This document shows, in pieces, positions 35,510 through 46,673 of a stretch of DNA of 64,000 nucleotides. The notes under the pieces are model-generated. The model ran no database searches, was not told the origin of the DNA, and saw nothing but the letters and a program-made list of their open reading frames with translations. The DNA is from Cystobacter ferrugineus (GTDB lineage Bacteria > Myxococcota > Myxococcia > Myxococcales > Myxococcaceae), in NCBI RefSeq assembly GCF_001887355.1, contig NZ_MPIN01000019.1, positions 96,174-160,173 of the forward strand. Reading direction: 5' to 3'. Numbering within the stretch: the first letter of the stretch is position 1; every line of letters begins with the position of its first letter. A program made the position numbers and the translations under genes.

Positions 35510-38500
35510 ATGTCTCGTACCCCACGGCTCGCCCCGCGCTCTCCCGCTCCCTGGCTCGCGACACTCCTCGTGCTCGCCTGCCCGCTGCTGTCGCGGGCCG
35601 CCCCCCCCCCGAGCGCCGCCGAGGCCCAACAGGAGGCCGAGCAGGCCCTCTCCCTCGCATCCTCCCCCCGCGGCGCCGCGCACCTGCTGCGCATGCAGGC
35701 GCTCGAGCCGGACCTCGACGATCTCACCCTCCTGGCGAAGACCTATACCGAGGTGGCCACGACCCGGAGGGCCGTGGACCCCGGCACCCGCGCCACCGCG
35801 CAGTTCCTCATGATGGACCTGGAGCGCGCCCGCGGCCGGCTCACCCGCGCCGCCGAGTGGCAGGACTCCCTGGGCTTCGTGCGCGACTTCTACGTCGTCG
35901 GCGGCTTCGACAACGAGGGCAAGGCCGGCTGTGACACCGACTTCGGCCCCGAGGCGGCCGCGCTCGACCTGTCCGCCCGCTACTCCGGCGCCAAGGGCCC
36001 CGTGTCCTGGCGCCCCCTGTCCGTCACCCCCAACGACGGCTACATCGATCTGGGCGCCGCGCTGCGTCCCAACCGCGAGGCCGTGGCCTACGCCGTCACC
36101 TGGCTGGAGGCTCCGGCCGAGACGCGCGTGGCGCTCGGCGTGGGCACCTCCGGCGCCTTCCGGCTGTGGGTCAACGGCGAGAAGGCCGCCACCAGCGACC
36201 ACTACAACCTGCCCCGGCCGGATCAGACGCGCGTCTCCGTGCGCCTGCGCAAGGGCCTCAACCGCGTCCTCGTCAAGGTGTGCCAGGAGTCGGGACCCCT
36301 CGGCTTCTACCTGCGCCGGGATCCCCCCGGCCGGCTGCGCGTCACCCTGCCCTCCAGTGCCCCCACCATCGCCAAGGGCACCACCCCCGCGCCCCAGCTC
36401 CTGCCCACCCTCACCTCCTCCTTGAGGGACGCGGTGGCCCGCGCCCCCGCGGACGCCGCCCTGCGCGGCGAGTACGCCACCGTGCTCGACTACTTCCGCG
36501 CCTTCGACGAGCGCGAGCACACCGCCACCGTGGAGGCCGAGCGCGCCGCCCGCGCCGCCCCGAACGACGCGCGGCTGCAACTGCTCGCCGCCTCCACCGC
36601 CCGCGACGATCTCAACCAGCGCCGCCTCTTCCTGGAGGCCGCCGTGCGCGCCGACCCCTCGCTGCCGCGCGCCCGCGTGGCGCTCGCCGAGTTCGAGCTG
36701 GAGCGCGGCCACCCCGAGCGCGCCCTGGAGCTGCTCACCCCCGAGCTGACGCGCTCCCCCGACTCGGCCGGCGTCCGGCTCACGCTCGCCCGGGCCCACG
36801 AGGCGCTCGGGGAGACGGCCCGCGCGCACAAGCTCGTGGAGGAGACGCTCCTGCGGCTGCCACGCATCCCCCGCGTGGTGCGCGCCGCCGCCAGCTCCGC
36901 GCGCGCCCTGGACCGGCCCGAGGAGGCCGCCTCCCGGCTGCGCGTGGCGCTCGCGCTGCGCCATGACGACCGCACCAGCCGCACCCTGCTCGCCTCGCTG
37001 CTCGCCGACCGCGGCCAGGTGGAGGCCGCCGTGCGCGAGTACACCCAGCTCCTCTCGCTCTACCCCTTCGACAACGGCTCGCGGCTGAAGCTCGCCGAGC
37101 TGCGCGCCGCCAATGGCCAGCTCGACGCGGCCACCACCGGCTTCGCCGAGGCGCGCGCCCTCTCCCCGGACGAGCCCGAGCTGTACGAGCGCGAGGGCCG
37201 CGCGCTGCTCGCCGCCAGCCACCGCGAGGAGGCCATCGCCGCCTTCGAGCGCTCGCTCGCGCTGCGCCCGCAGAACCCCACCCTCAAGGACGCCCTGCGC
37301 GCCCTCAAGGGCGAGGCCGCCAGCGCCGGCTCCCAGTACCTCCTGGACCCCAAGACCCTGGCCCGAGAGGCCGACGGCTACACCAACGAGGACGCCATCT
37401 ACCTCACGGAGACCACCTTCGTGCGCGTGCAGAAGAGTGGCCTGTCCGGCCGGCTGCACCAGTTCGCCGTGAAGGTGCTCAACGCCCGCGGCGTGGACGC
37501 CTTCCGCACCTTCCCCGTCACCTACTCGCCGGACCGCCAGGAGGTGCGCATCCTCCGCGCCCGCATCACCAAGCCGGACGGCTCCGTGGTGGACAGCTAC
37601 GGCGAGAGCGACCGCAACATCAACGAGCCCTGGACGGGCATGTACTACGACGCGCGCGCCAAGATGCTCTCCTTCCCCGCGCTCGCCGCCGGGGACGTGC
37701 TGGAGTTGCAGTACCGCGTGGACGACACCGCCCAGGACAACCTGCTGTCCGACTACTGGGGCGACGTGGAGAGCGTGCAGGGCGTCTATCCCAAGGTGAG
37801 CTACCAGTACCTCGTGGAGATGCCCCAGGAGCGGCCCCTCTACTGGAACGAGAAGAAGCTGCCCGGGGTCGCCTACGCCCACGAGCCCGTGGAGGGCGAG
37901 CGCGTGCTGCACCGCTGGAGCGCGAAGCACGTGGCCAAGGTGGTGCCCGAGCCCGGCATGCCCGGCTGGGCCGAGGTGGCCGCCAACCTCCACGTCTCCA
38001 CCTACCGCACCTGGGACGAGGTGGGCCGCTACTGGTGGGGCCTGGTGAGGGATCAGCTCACGCCCAACGAGGAGCTGCGCCAGACGGTGGAGACGGTGCT
38101 CAAGGGCGTGGACCGCAAGGATCAACAGGCGGTGATGCGCGCCATCTACAACTTCGTGGTGACGAACACGCGCTACGTGGCGCTGGAGTTCGGCATCCAC
38201 GGCTTCAAGCCGTACCGGGTGGACCGGGTGCTGTCGCGGCGCTTCGGCGACTGCAAGGACAAGGCGAGCCTCATCCACGCCATGTTGAAGGTGGCGGGGG
38301 TGGACAGCCGGCTGGTGCTGCTGCGCATGCGCGACCTGGGCTCCATCGGCGAGGAGCCGGCGAGCCTGGCGGCCTTCAACCACGCCATCGTCTACGTGCC
38401 GCAGTTCGGCCTCTACCTGGACGGCACCGCCGAGTTCCACAGCGCGCGCGAGCTGCCCAGCGCGGACCGGGTGGCCAACGTGCTGGTGGTGGAGCCGGGC

Positions 38501-39196
38501 GGCAAGGCCTCCTTCCTCACCACCCCCGAGGCGAAGCCGGACGACAACGCCACGCGCCTGAGCATGGACGTGACGCTGCGTCCGGATGGCAGCGCCGAGG
38601 TGGGCGGTGCCACGACGGTGGGCGGGCAGATGGCGCCCGAGTACCGCCGCGCCTACAGCTCCGTGTCCTCGCGCAAGTCCACCTTCGAGCGCGCCTGGGC
38701 GCAGAGCTTCCCCGGCCTCACCGTGCGCGACGTGAAGCTCAATGACACCACGCGTCTGGACGAGGACGTGAAGGTGGACTTCCGCATGGCCATCCCCCGC
38801 TTCGCCGAGGCGCTCCCCGGTCAGCTCCGCTTCCTGCCCTTCGGCACCGGGCGCGCCTACACCCAGACGTACGCCGCGCTCGCCGAGCGCCGCTTCGATC
38901 TGATGATGAGCGGCCCGTGGGTGAACCGCTTCACCTTCCGCTACACGCTGCCCGCGGGCTACTCCGTGGCCGAGCTGCCCTCCGCCCTCCAGGAGGAGAC
39001 GCCCTTTGGCCGGGTGCGGCTCAGCTACAAGCAGGAGGGTCAGCAACTGGTGTGCGACGGCGAGGTGGCGCTCACCTCCGCCCGGGTGAAGGCGGACGAC
39101 TACGCCGCCTTCCGGGCCTTCCTCGGCCGGGTGGACCAAGGTTTCTCGCGCAAGGTCACCCTGCGAGGCCCCGCATCGCCCACCGCCCAACGCTGA
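35510..39196 (+). CDS. DUF3857 and transglutaminase-like protein with TPR region, secreted
   Basis: 1228 residues starting MSRTPRLAPRSPAPWLATLL, with a signal peptide ending near SRA. Residues ~30-300 form a novel sandwich-like domain (WLEAPAETRVALGVGTSGAF). ~310-610 hold TPR repeats (AALRGEYATVLDYFRAF, LPRARVALAEFELERGHPER and later copies). A DUF3857 domain follows (~620-850, AIYLTETTFVRVQKSGLSG). A transglutaminase-like domain (~870-990) holds the cysteine in RRFGDCKDKASL and histidine in AFNHAIVYVPQ, then a closing beta domain. Such proteins are anchored or periplasmic and may cross-link or cleave peptides; the substrate is unknown. It has its own transcription start region after comF. 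Confidence 0.85.
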   Translation: MSRTPRLAPRSPAPWLATLLVLACPLLSRAAPPPSAAEAQQEAEQALSLASSPRGAAHLLRMQALEPDLDDLTLLAKTYTEVATTRRAVDPGTRATAQFLMMDLERARGRLTRAAEWQDSLGFVRDFYVVGGFDNEGKAGCDTDFGPEAAALDLSARYSGAKGPVSWRPLSVTPNDGYIDLGAALRPNREAVAYAVTWLEAPAETRVALGVGTSGAFRLWVNGEKAATSDHYNLPRPDQTRVSVRLRKGLNRVLVKVCQESGPLGFYLRRDPPGRLRVTLPSSAPTIAKGTTPAPQLLPTLTSSLRDAVARAPADAALRGEYATVLDYFRAFDEREHTATVEAERAARAAPNDARLQLLAASTARDDLNQRRLFLEAAVRADPSLPRARVALAEFELERGHPERALELLTPELTRSPDSAGVRLTLARAHEALGETARAHKLVEETLLRLPRIPRVVRAAASSARALDRPEEAASRLRVALALRHDDRTSRTLLASLLADRGQVEAAVREYTQLLSLYPFDNGSRLKLAELRAANGQLDAATTGFAEARALSPDEPELYEREGRALLAASHREEAIAAFERSLALRPQNPTLKDALRALKGEAASAGSQYLLDPKTLAREADGYTNEDAIYLTETTFVRVQKSGLSGRLHQFAVKVLNARGVDAFRTFPVTYSPDRQEVRILRARITKPDGSVVDSYGESDRNINEPWTGMYYDARAKMLSFPALAAGDVLELQYRVDDTAQDNLLSDYWGDVESVQGVYPKVSYQYLVEMPQERPLYWNEKKLPGVAYAHEPVEGERVLHRWSAKHVAKVVPEPGMPGWAEVAANLHVSTYRTWDEVGRYWWGLVRDQLTPNEELRQTVETVLKGVDRKDQQAVMRAIYNFVVTNTRYVALEFGIHGFKPYRVDRVLSRRFGDCKDKASLIHAMLKVAGVDSRLVLLRMRDLGSIGEEPASLAAFNHAIVYVPQFGLYLDGTAEFHSARELPSADRVANVLVVEPGGKASFLTTPEAKPDDNATRLSMDVTLRPDGSAEVGGATTVGGQMAPEYRRAYSSVSSRKSTFERAWAQSFPGLTVRDVKLNDTTRLDEDVKVDFRMAIPRFAEALPGQLRFLPFGTGRAYTQTYAALAERRFDLMMSGPWVNRFTFRYTLPAGYSVAELPSALQEETPFGRVRLSYKQEGQQLVCDGEVALTSARVKADDYAAFRAFLGRVDQGFSRKVTLRGPASPTAQR

Positions 39197-39300
39197 CCTC
39201 GTCCCGCCGGGCCGCGTGAAACACTCCCGGTGCTGACGCATCCTGGCCCCTCGTGCGACCGTCCGAGCAAGGACCCGGGCGCGCGGCAGGGGGGGCGCTC

Positions 39301-39954
39301 ATGGTGAAGCTGGCGTTGTTGGGAGATACCTATCCGACCCAGGTCCGGGTCAATCCCCGGGCCCTGGGAGAGCTGGACGTGGTGTGGGTCGGACAGTCCC
39401 GCGAGTCCTTCTTCCGGGAGGTGCCCCGGCTGCGGCCCCAGGTGCTCGCGCTGGACTTCATGGACCTGGGCCAGGTGCCCACCGAGCTGATTCCCGGGAT
39501 GCTGGAGAGCACCGGCGCCCGCCACGCGCTCATCAGCTACCGCCTGCCCTACTCGCCGCTCATCGACGCGCTCCGCTCGCCGCGCGTGAGCTTCCTCCGG
39601 GGGCCGGTGCCCCTGAGCCTGCTGCGCCTCCGCGTGAACCGAAGCATCGACGACCTCGAACGCGCGGGCATGCCCCCGAGCCGGGGCCCCGCTTCCCACG
39701 CCCCACGCTTCAGCCCCGAGCAGCTCGGCCGGCTGATGGAGCTGTCCACCCAGGACGGATGCGAGTGCGCCCCCCAGCTCGCGCGGCTCGTCAGCGGCCT
39801 GCGCGGCTTCTGGGAGTACACGGCGGGCTGCGAGCAGCGCGACGAGAAGGACCAGCGCCTCCACGAGCTGCTCGACCGGCAGGTGACGCGGGCGCGGGAA
39901 GCCCTGGAGGAGGGGCTCGTGGCGCTGCTGGAGCACGAGAACATCCGGCTCTGA
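39301..39954 (+). CDS. Uncharacterised protein, divergent receiver-like N-terminal domain
   Basis: 217 residues. Start at ATG 39301 with a G-rich site before it; an upstream in-frame start at 39253 adds a low-complexity leader. The N-terminal ~115 residues alternate strands and helices (MVKLALLGDTYPTQVRV, VPRLRPQVLALDFMDLG, RHALISYRLPYS, VSFLRGPVPLSL) in the order of a CheY-like receiver, with an Asp where the phospho-site would be. The acidic pocket and the conserved lysine are not evident, so it may be a pseudo-receiver. The helical C-terminus contains two cysteines (DGCECAPQL). Function unknown. It converges on otsAB with one base between stops. Confidence 0.6.
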   Translation: MVKLALLGDTYPTQVRVNPRALGELDVVWVGQSRESFFREVPRLRPQVLALDFMDLGQVPTELIPGMLESTGARHALISYRLPYSPLIDALRSPRVSFLRGPVPLSLLRLRVNRSIDDLERAGMPPSRGPASHAPRFSPEQLGRLMELSTQDGCECAPQLARLVSGLRGFWEYTAGCEQRDEKDQRLHELLDRQVTRAREALEEGLVALLEHENIRL

Positions 39955-39955
39955 G

Positions 39956-42124
<2,169 letters not shown>

Positions 42125-42138
42125 GGCGTCGCGCGTCT

Positions 42139-43287
42139 CTAGCTGGACGGGCGCGCATGGGTCACCGGGGAATCTCGCGAGGTGCTTGCTTTAGAACCTT
42201 CAGCCGCGCCCCGGGGGGCCCACCCCAGCCGGGCGAGGAGGGCCGGCTCGCGGCCCGGCTTCCAGATGAACGCGTCCAGCAGGTAGTGCGTGGACTGGGG
42301 CAGCGCGAGCAGGGGCACCACGAGCGCCAGCACGTCCGCGGGCAGCACCAGGCCCCCCTCGCCGAAGAGCCGGGGCCGCTCGTGCCACACGAGCCGGTCC
42401 CACAGCCACTCCTCGCCCAGGGCGAGCACGACCAGCACGGCCAGCACCACGGGCGCCCCGGCGCGCACCACGGGGGCGAGCGCGCCATAGCCCCCTTCCG
42501 CGAGCCGGCCGCGCGCGTAGCGCAGCAGCAGCGCGAAGTAGGGCACCCCGTGCAGGAGGACGTTCATCACCGTGAAGGAGAAGTCGTCCCGGGCGAGCAC
42601 GATGCCCCCGAACCACGTCACCGCCGTGGCGAGCACGAGCAGCACCTTGCCTACCTGGAGCCCCTCGCCGCGCAGGGCCCGCGCAGCCTGGAAACCCGCC
42701 CACGTGGCGAGCACCCCGCCCTGCACGGCGAGCGCCGCGGTCCCCACCCCCGAGGGAAGTCCGGCGACGAAGTCCTCCTCGACGAACCACCAGAAGGCGC
42801 GAGGCAGGTGGGCGTGCCACCACACCACGGGGCCCAGCGTGGCGGCGTAGATGGCGGCGGCATCCAGGGCGCGCTCGGTGGAGGAAGCGCGGGCCTTGCG
42901 CCCATAGAGGGCCACCCAGCCGTACTGCTGGCGGATGAAGTGGAACAGGGCGGTGTACGCGAAGAGGCGCCAGAAGAGGCCGGGGGACTGGCTCCAGGCG
43001 AACACGCCCAGCAGGTACGCGGCGAGCGGCGCCGCCGTGTAGAGGCCGGGCCGGCGGCGCAGCTCCTCGCCATCCGCGTAGGTGCGCAGGAGCGTGCACC
43101 AGACGTGGGCCACGTCCACGCCGACGACGAGCAGCACCCAGGCCCACGGGGGGGTGTCGCCCACCGCGCCCAGCCCCGGCGCGGCGAGCACGAGCCCCAC
43201 CGACACGAGCGCGCTGCCCGCGAAGACGGCGAGGTCCACGCCACGGCCGAAGAGCCACGCCTGGGAGGGAGCGAGGAGACGGGGCAT
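42139..43287 (-). CDS. Polytopic membrane protein of unknown function
   Basis: 382 residues with about nine predicted membrane helices (GVDLAVFAGSALVSVGLVLAA, WAWVLLVVGVDVAHVWCTLL, AAPLAAYLLGVFAW, VGKVLLVLATAVTWFGGIVLA, VRAGAPVVLAVLVVLALG, among others). Conserved-looking polar elements in the membrane include HVWCTLLRTYAD, FHFIRQQYGW, HAHLPRAFWWFVEED and QSTHYLLDAFIWK, many histidines being notable. No family was recognised with confidence. The gene sits five bases after the amidohydrolase gene and 14 before otsAB, so it is likely co-transcribed. Transport or lipid chemistry are possible roles. Confidence 0.75.
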   Translation of the reverse strand: MPRLLAPSQAWLFGRGVDLAVFAGSALVSVGLVLAAPGLGAVGDTPPWAWVLLVVGVDVAHVWCTLLRTYADGEELRRRPGLYTAAPLAAYLLGVFAWSQSPGLFWRLFAYTALFHFIRQQYGWVALYGRKARASSTERALDAAAIYAATLGPVVWWHAHLPRAFWWFVEEDFVAGLPSGVGTAALAVQGGVLATWAGFQAARALRGEGLQVGKVLLVLATAVTWFGGIVLARDDFSFTVMNVLLHGVPYFALLLRYARGRLAEGGYGALAPVVRAGAPVVLAVLVVLALGEEWLWDRLVWHERPRLFGEGGLVLPADVLALVVPLLALPQSTHYLLDAFIWKPGREPALLARLGWAPRGAAEGSKASTSRDSPVTHARPSS

Positions 43288-43292
43288 GGGGC

Positions 43293-44648
43293 TCAGGGCC
43301 GGTAGTGCTGGATGCGAGACCCCGGCACCCGTTGGGCCAGGCGCTCCATGCCGCTGGCCACCTCCGCGAGGACGCGCTCCTTGTCGATCGTGAGCAACTG
43401 GCGGTCGCGCAAGAGGAGCCGGCCATCCACCATGACGGTGTGCACGTCACTGGCGCGGGCGCTGTAGACGAGCCCGGCCATCGGATCATGGAGGGGCTGC
43501 CAGTGGGTGCCGCGGGTGTCCACGAGGACGATGTCGGCCTGGTAGCCGGGCGCGAGCGTGCCGAGCCGGTCTCCCATGCCCAGCGCGGCCGCGCTGCCCC
43601 GCGTGGCGATGTCGAGCACCTCGGCGAGGGGCATGACCTCGGAGTCGAGCGCGTCGTGCTTCTGCGTGAGCGCCAGCAGGCGCAGGGCCTCGAAGAGATC
43701 GAGCGTGTTGCTGCTCACGGCGCCGTCGGTGGCCAGCCCCACGGGGATGCCCGCCTTGCGCAGGGCACGTACGGGGGCCAGGCCCATGCCCAGCTTGAGC
43801 GACGTCTTGGGCGCATGGGCGATGCCCACGTGCGCGCGGTGACGGACGAGCAGCTCGATGTCCTGGGGCAGCAGGCCGCCGCCATGGGCGATGAGGGTGG
43901 GCACGCCGAGCACGCCCGTGTCCTGGAGCACCTGGATGGGCGTGCGTCCCCGCCGGTTCACGCTGGCGAGCGTCTGGTTCATGTCCTCGGCGGCGTGGAT
44001 GTGGATGCCCACCCCGAGCCGGGTGGCGTGCCCCACGCACGCGCGCAGCAGTCCGTCATCGCAGGTATAGGGCGCGTGGGGGGCCATGCACGTGGTGATG
44101 CGCCCCTCCGCTCCGCCCTTCCAGCGCTCCGCGAAGGAGGCGGTCCGCGCCAGCTCCTGGTAGCCCCGGCTGGAGAACGCCGTGGACCCCAGGTGCGCCC
44201 GCGTCCCCGCTCCCTCGACGGCCCGGGCCACCTCGTCCATGGAGAAGTAGTGGTCGGCCACGGTGGTGATGCCGCCCTCGATCATCTCGATGAGGCCGAG
44301 CATCGCGCCCCAGTACACGTCCGCGTCGGTGAGGTTGCTCTCCAGGGGCCAGATGAAGTCGTTGAACCAGCGCTCGATGGACACGTCCTCGGCCAGCCCG
44401 CGGAAGATCACCATGGAGACGTGCGCATGGGTGTTGATGAGCCCGGGCATGGCGATCATCCGCTGGCCCTCGAGCACCTCCACCCCGGGCGCCAGCGGAG
44501 CTCCAGTGGGGCGGATCTCCGAGATCCGCGAGCCCTGGATCAGGATGTCCTGATGGCGCGCCAGGGTGAGCACGCCGCTCGCATCCGGAACGAGGGCGTG
44601 ACAGTCGCGGATGCACGTCTGGCGTGCCTCGGGAGTGGAAGCGCTCAT
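43293..44648 (-). CDS. Amidohydrolase, adenosine-type deaminase (MTA/SAH deaminase or TRZ/ATZ family)
   Basis: 451 residues. Metal ligands: MPGLINTHAHVSMV, the GIHIHAAEDMNQT histidine, LIAHGGGLLPQDIELL and LATDGAVSSNTLDLFEALR with the catalytic Asp. Closing DIVLVDTRGTHWQPLHD is the family beta sandwich. Members remove amino groups from 5'-methylthioadenosine, S-adenosylhomocysteine or triazines; the first two would fit adenosine salvage but the choice is uncertain. Its ATG overlaps the stop of the metallo-beta-lactamase gene (ATGA). Confidence 0.9.
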   Translation of the reverse strand: MSASTPEARQTCIRDCHALVPDASGVLTLARHQDILIQGSRISEIRPTGAPLAPGVEVLEGQRMIAMPGLINTHAHVSMVIFRGLAEDVSIERWFNDFIWPLESNLTDADVYWGAMLGLIEMIEGGITTVADHYFSMDEVARAVEGAGTRAHLGSTAFSSRGYQELARTASFAERWKGGAEGRITTCMAPHAPYTCDDGLLRACVGHATRLGVGIHIHAAEDMNQTLASVNRRGRTPIQVLQDTGVLGVPTLIAHGGGLLPQDIELLVRHRAHVGIAHAPKTSLKLGMGLAPVRALRKAGIPVGLATDGAVSSNTLDLFEALRLLALTQKHDALDSEVMPLAEVLDIATRGSAAALGMGDRLGTLAPGYQADIVLVDTRGTHWQPLHDPMAGLVYSARASDVHTVMVDGRLLLRDRQLLTIDKERVLAEVASGMERLAQRVPGSRIQHYRP

Positions 44649-45661
44649 GGGGTGGACTTGACGGGACCGAACTGCGCGGGCACCCAGGTGTAGCCTTTGC
44701 CCTCGGCGCGCACATGGCCCAGGCCGGGGAACGGCAGGTGGGCACCGGCGACCCAGTGCTTGCTCTTGGCCGCCTCGGCGAACAGCCGCTTGCGGGTGGC
44801 GATCGCCTTGGGACTGTCGACGTCGAAATCGACGGCGATCTCGGGCCTGGGGAATTGGAGCGCGAAGTTGTGCACGATGTCGCCCCAGACCAGCAGGCTC
44901 TGCTCCTTCGAGGTGAACAGGTAGCCACTGTGGCCGGGGGTGTGCCCCGGGGCGGGAGCAACGGAGACGCCCGTGGCCAGCACCTCGTCCGGCTTGAAGG
45001 GCTTGAACCGGCCCGCGGCCACGTAGGGCGCGACCGCCTCGCGAGCCATCTGGAACATGGGCTTCGCGGCCTCGGGCGCCTCGTTGGCCCGCTTCTCATC
45101 CAGCCAGTAGTCCGCGTCCGCCTGGGCGGCCCGCACCACGGCGTTGGGGAAGAGGGGCTGGCCCTCGGGGGTGAGCAGCCCCCGGGCATGGTCCGGGTGC
45201 AGGTGGGTCAGCAGCACCAGGTCCACCTGCGCGGGATCGTACCCCGAGGCGCGGAGGTTGCCCGGGATGGCGCCCAGGGTGGGACCGAAAGCCGTGGCCG
45301 TGCCAGTATCCACCAGGATCAACTTCTCGCCCGTGTGCACCAGGAAGGCATTGACCGCGCCCAGAGCGGGGTTCGGGAGGAACATCCGCTCGTACAGCTT
45401 GTCCATGTCCTTGGCGCTCGCGCCCTTGTACATCTTCAGATCGATCGGGATGAAACCGTCGTAGAGCGCGGTGACCTCGAACGCCCCGACCTGCATGCGG
45501 TAGTAGCCGGGCACCTGGCTCTGCTGCTGCGCGGGCGGTGCCGCGTCCGCCACCCCGGGCGTCAGCGCGGAGAAGGCCGCGGCGCCGGTGAGCGACAGGG
45601 ACAACAGTGCACGGTGGAGGGACAGACGCGAACGGCTCTGGAACTTCGTCTCGTGTTTCAT
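44645..45661 (-). CDS. Secreted metallo-beta-lactamase-fold hydrolase
   Basis: 338 residues with a signal peptide (HRALLSLSLTGAAAFSALTP, cut near VADA). Zinc ligands: LLTHLHPDHARGL (HxHxDH), APGHTPGHSGYLF, VWGDIVHNF and AGAHLPFPGLGH. The fold is that of lactonases and similar periplasmic hydrolases; quorum-quenching lactonase is a possibility, not a finding. Its ATG overlaps the stop of the zinc metallopeptidase gene upstream and its stop overlaps the amidohydrolase start, so three enzymes are translationally linked. Confidence 0.9.
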   Translation of the reverse strand: MKHETKFQSRSRLSLHRALLSLSLTGAAAFSALTPGVADAAPPAQQQSQVPGYYRMQVGAFEVTALYDGFIPIDLKMYKGASAKDMDKLYERMFLPNPALGAVNAFLVHTGEKLILVDTGTATAFGPTLGAIPGNLRASGYDPAQVDLVLLTHLHPDHARGLLTPEGQPLFPNAVVRAAQADADYWLDEKRANEAPEAAKPMFQMAREAVAPYVAAGRFKPFKPDEVLATGVSVAPAPGHTPGHSGYLFTSKEQSLLVWGDIVHNFALQFPRPEIAVDFDVDSPKAIATRKRLFAEAAKSKHWVAGAHLPFPGLGHVRAEGKGYTWVPAQFGPVKSTP

Positions 45662-46533
45662 GGCGGAAGTCTACCCGAGCCTCCGCGGAAGGTGTCACAC
45701 GCCTCCAGCGAGCCCTGTTCGAAACCCCGGCGGAACCAGGAGACGCGCTGGGCCGAGGAGCCATGGGTAAAGGACTCGGGGACGACGTGGCCGTTCGCGC
45801 GCCGTTGCAGCGTGTCATCGCCAATCGCCGAGGCCGCCGTCAGTCCCTCTTCGATGTCACCCTGCTCCAACACCTGGCGTTGCTTCTGCGCGTGGTGGGC
45901 CCAGATGCCCGCGAAGCAGTCCGCTTGCAGTTCCTGGAGGACCGACAGGGCATTGGCATCCGCCCGGGACCGGGCACGCCTCGCCTGGACGCGCTCGGAG
46001 ACGCCCAGCAGGTTCTGCACGTGGTGCCCCACCTCATGCGCCACCACATAGGCCTGGGCGAAGTCCCCCGGCGCACCGAAGCGCTGCTCCAGCTCCTGGA
46101 AGAAGCCGAGGTCCAGGAACACGCGCTGATCCCCCGGACAATAGAAGGGCCCGACCGCGCTCTCCTGGAAGCCACAGGCCGACTCCACGGCGTCCGAGAA
46201 GAGGACGAGGCGGGGCTCGACATAGCGCACCCCGAGGGGCGACAGCAGCGCGGGCCAGGTGTCCTCGGTGTCGGCGAGGATGACGGACACGAAGTCCCGC
46301 AGCCGCGCCTCGGCGGGACTCTCCGTCTGGGTCCCCGCTCCTCCCGTGCCCACCCCCACCGAGGGGCTCTGGGAAGACGGCGGGAGGACGTCCTCGGGAT
46401 TGCCCCCGAGCAGGTACACCAGCAGTGCCACCACCAGGGACACGGCGCCGCCCCCGTAGGCCAACGGACGCCCCACGCCCTGACCGCGCCGATCCTCGAT
46501 GTTCGCGCTGCGCCGCCCACCTTGCCATCTCAT
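45658..46533 (-). CDS. YpfJ/KPN_02809-family neutral zinc metallopeptidase
   Basis: 291 residues from ATG 46533, which has a strong AGGAGGGGG site upstream. One N-terminal membrane helix (YGGGAVSLVVALLVYLLG) anchors it; a Ser/Gly-rich linker follows. The zinc motif is AYVVAHEVGHHVQNLLG (HExxH), with the Glu ligand probably in ELQADCFAGIWAHH. Sequence KGLDPR-like start MRWQGGRRSANIEDRRG is characteristic of the family. The substrate is unknown. First gene of the reverse-strand run leading to otsAB. Confidence 0.92.
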   Translation of the reverse strand: MRWQGGRRSANIEDRRGQGVGRPLAYGGGAVSLVVALLVYLLGGNPEDVLPPSSQSPSVGVGTGGAGTQTESPAEARLRDFVSVILADTEDTWPALLSPLGVRYVEPRLVLFSDAVESACGFQESAVGPFYCPGDQRVFLDLGFFQELEQRFGAPGDFAQAYVVAHEVGHHVQNLLGVSERVQARRARSRADANALSVLQELQADCFAGIWAHHAQKQRQVLEQGDIEEGLTAASAIGDDTLQRRANGHVVPESFTHGSSAQRVSWFRRGFEQGSLEACDTFRGGSGRLPP

Positions 46534-46673
46534 CCGCGCCCCCTCCTGTCGGACCCCGTGACGCTGGAAGGTAGGCAGCCCGGCCCATCCCATCGACCCT
46601 GTCCGGCCCCGAGCCCGGATGCCAGGAGAGCGAGCGGGGAAGCAGTCCCCACGACGAAGCGCCCCGGCGGGCA

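Noticed and set aside
35453..39241. 1262-residue reverse frame opposite the DUF3857 gene
   Set aside because: His/Gly/Arg-rich shadow of a high-GC gene; the forward frame has signal peptide, TPR, DUF3857 and transglutaminase motifs.
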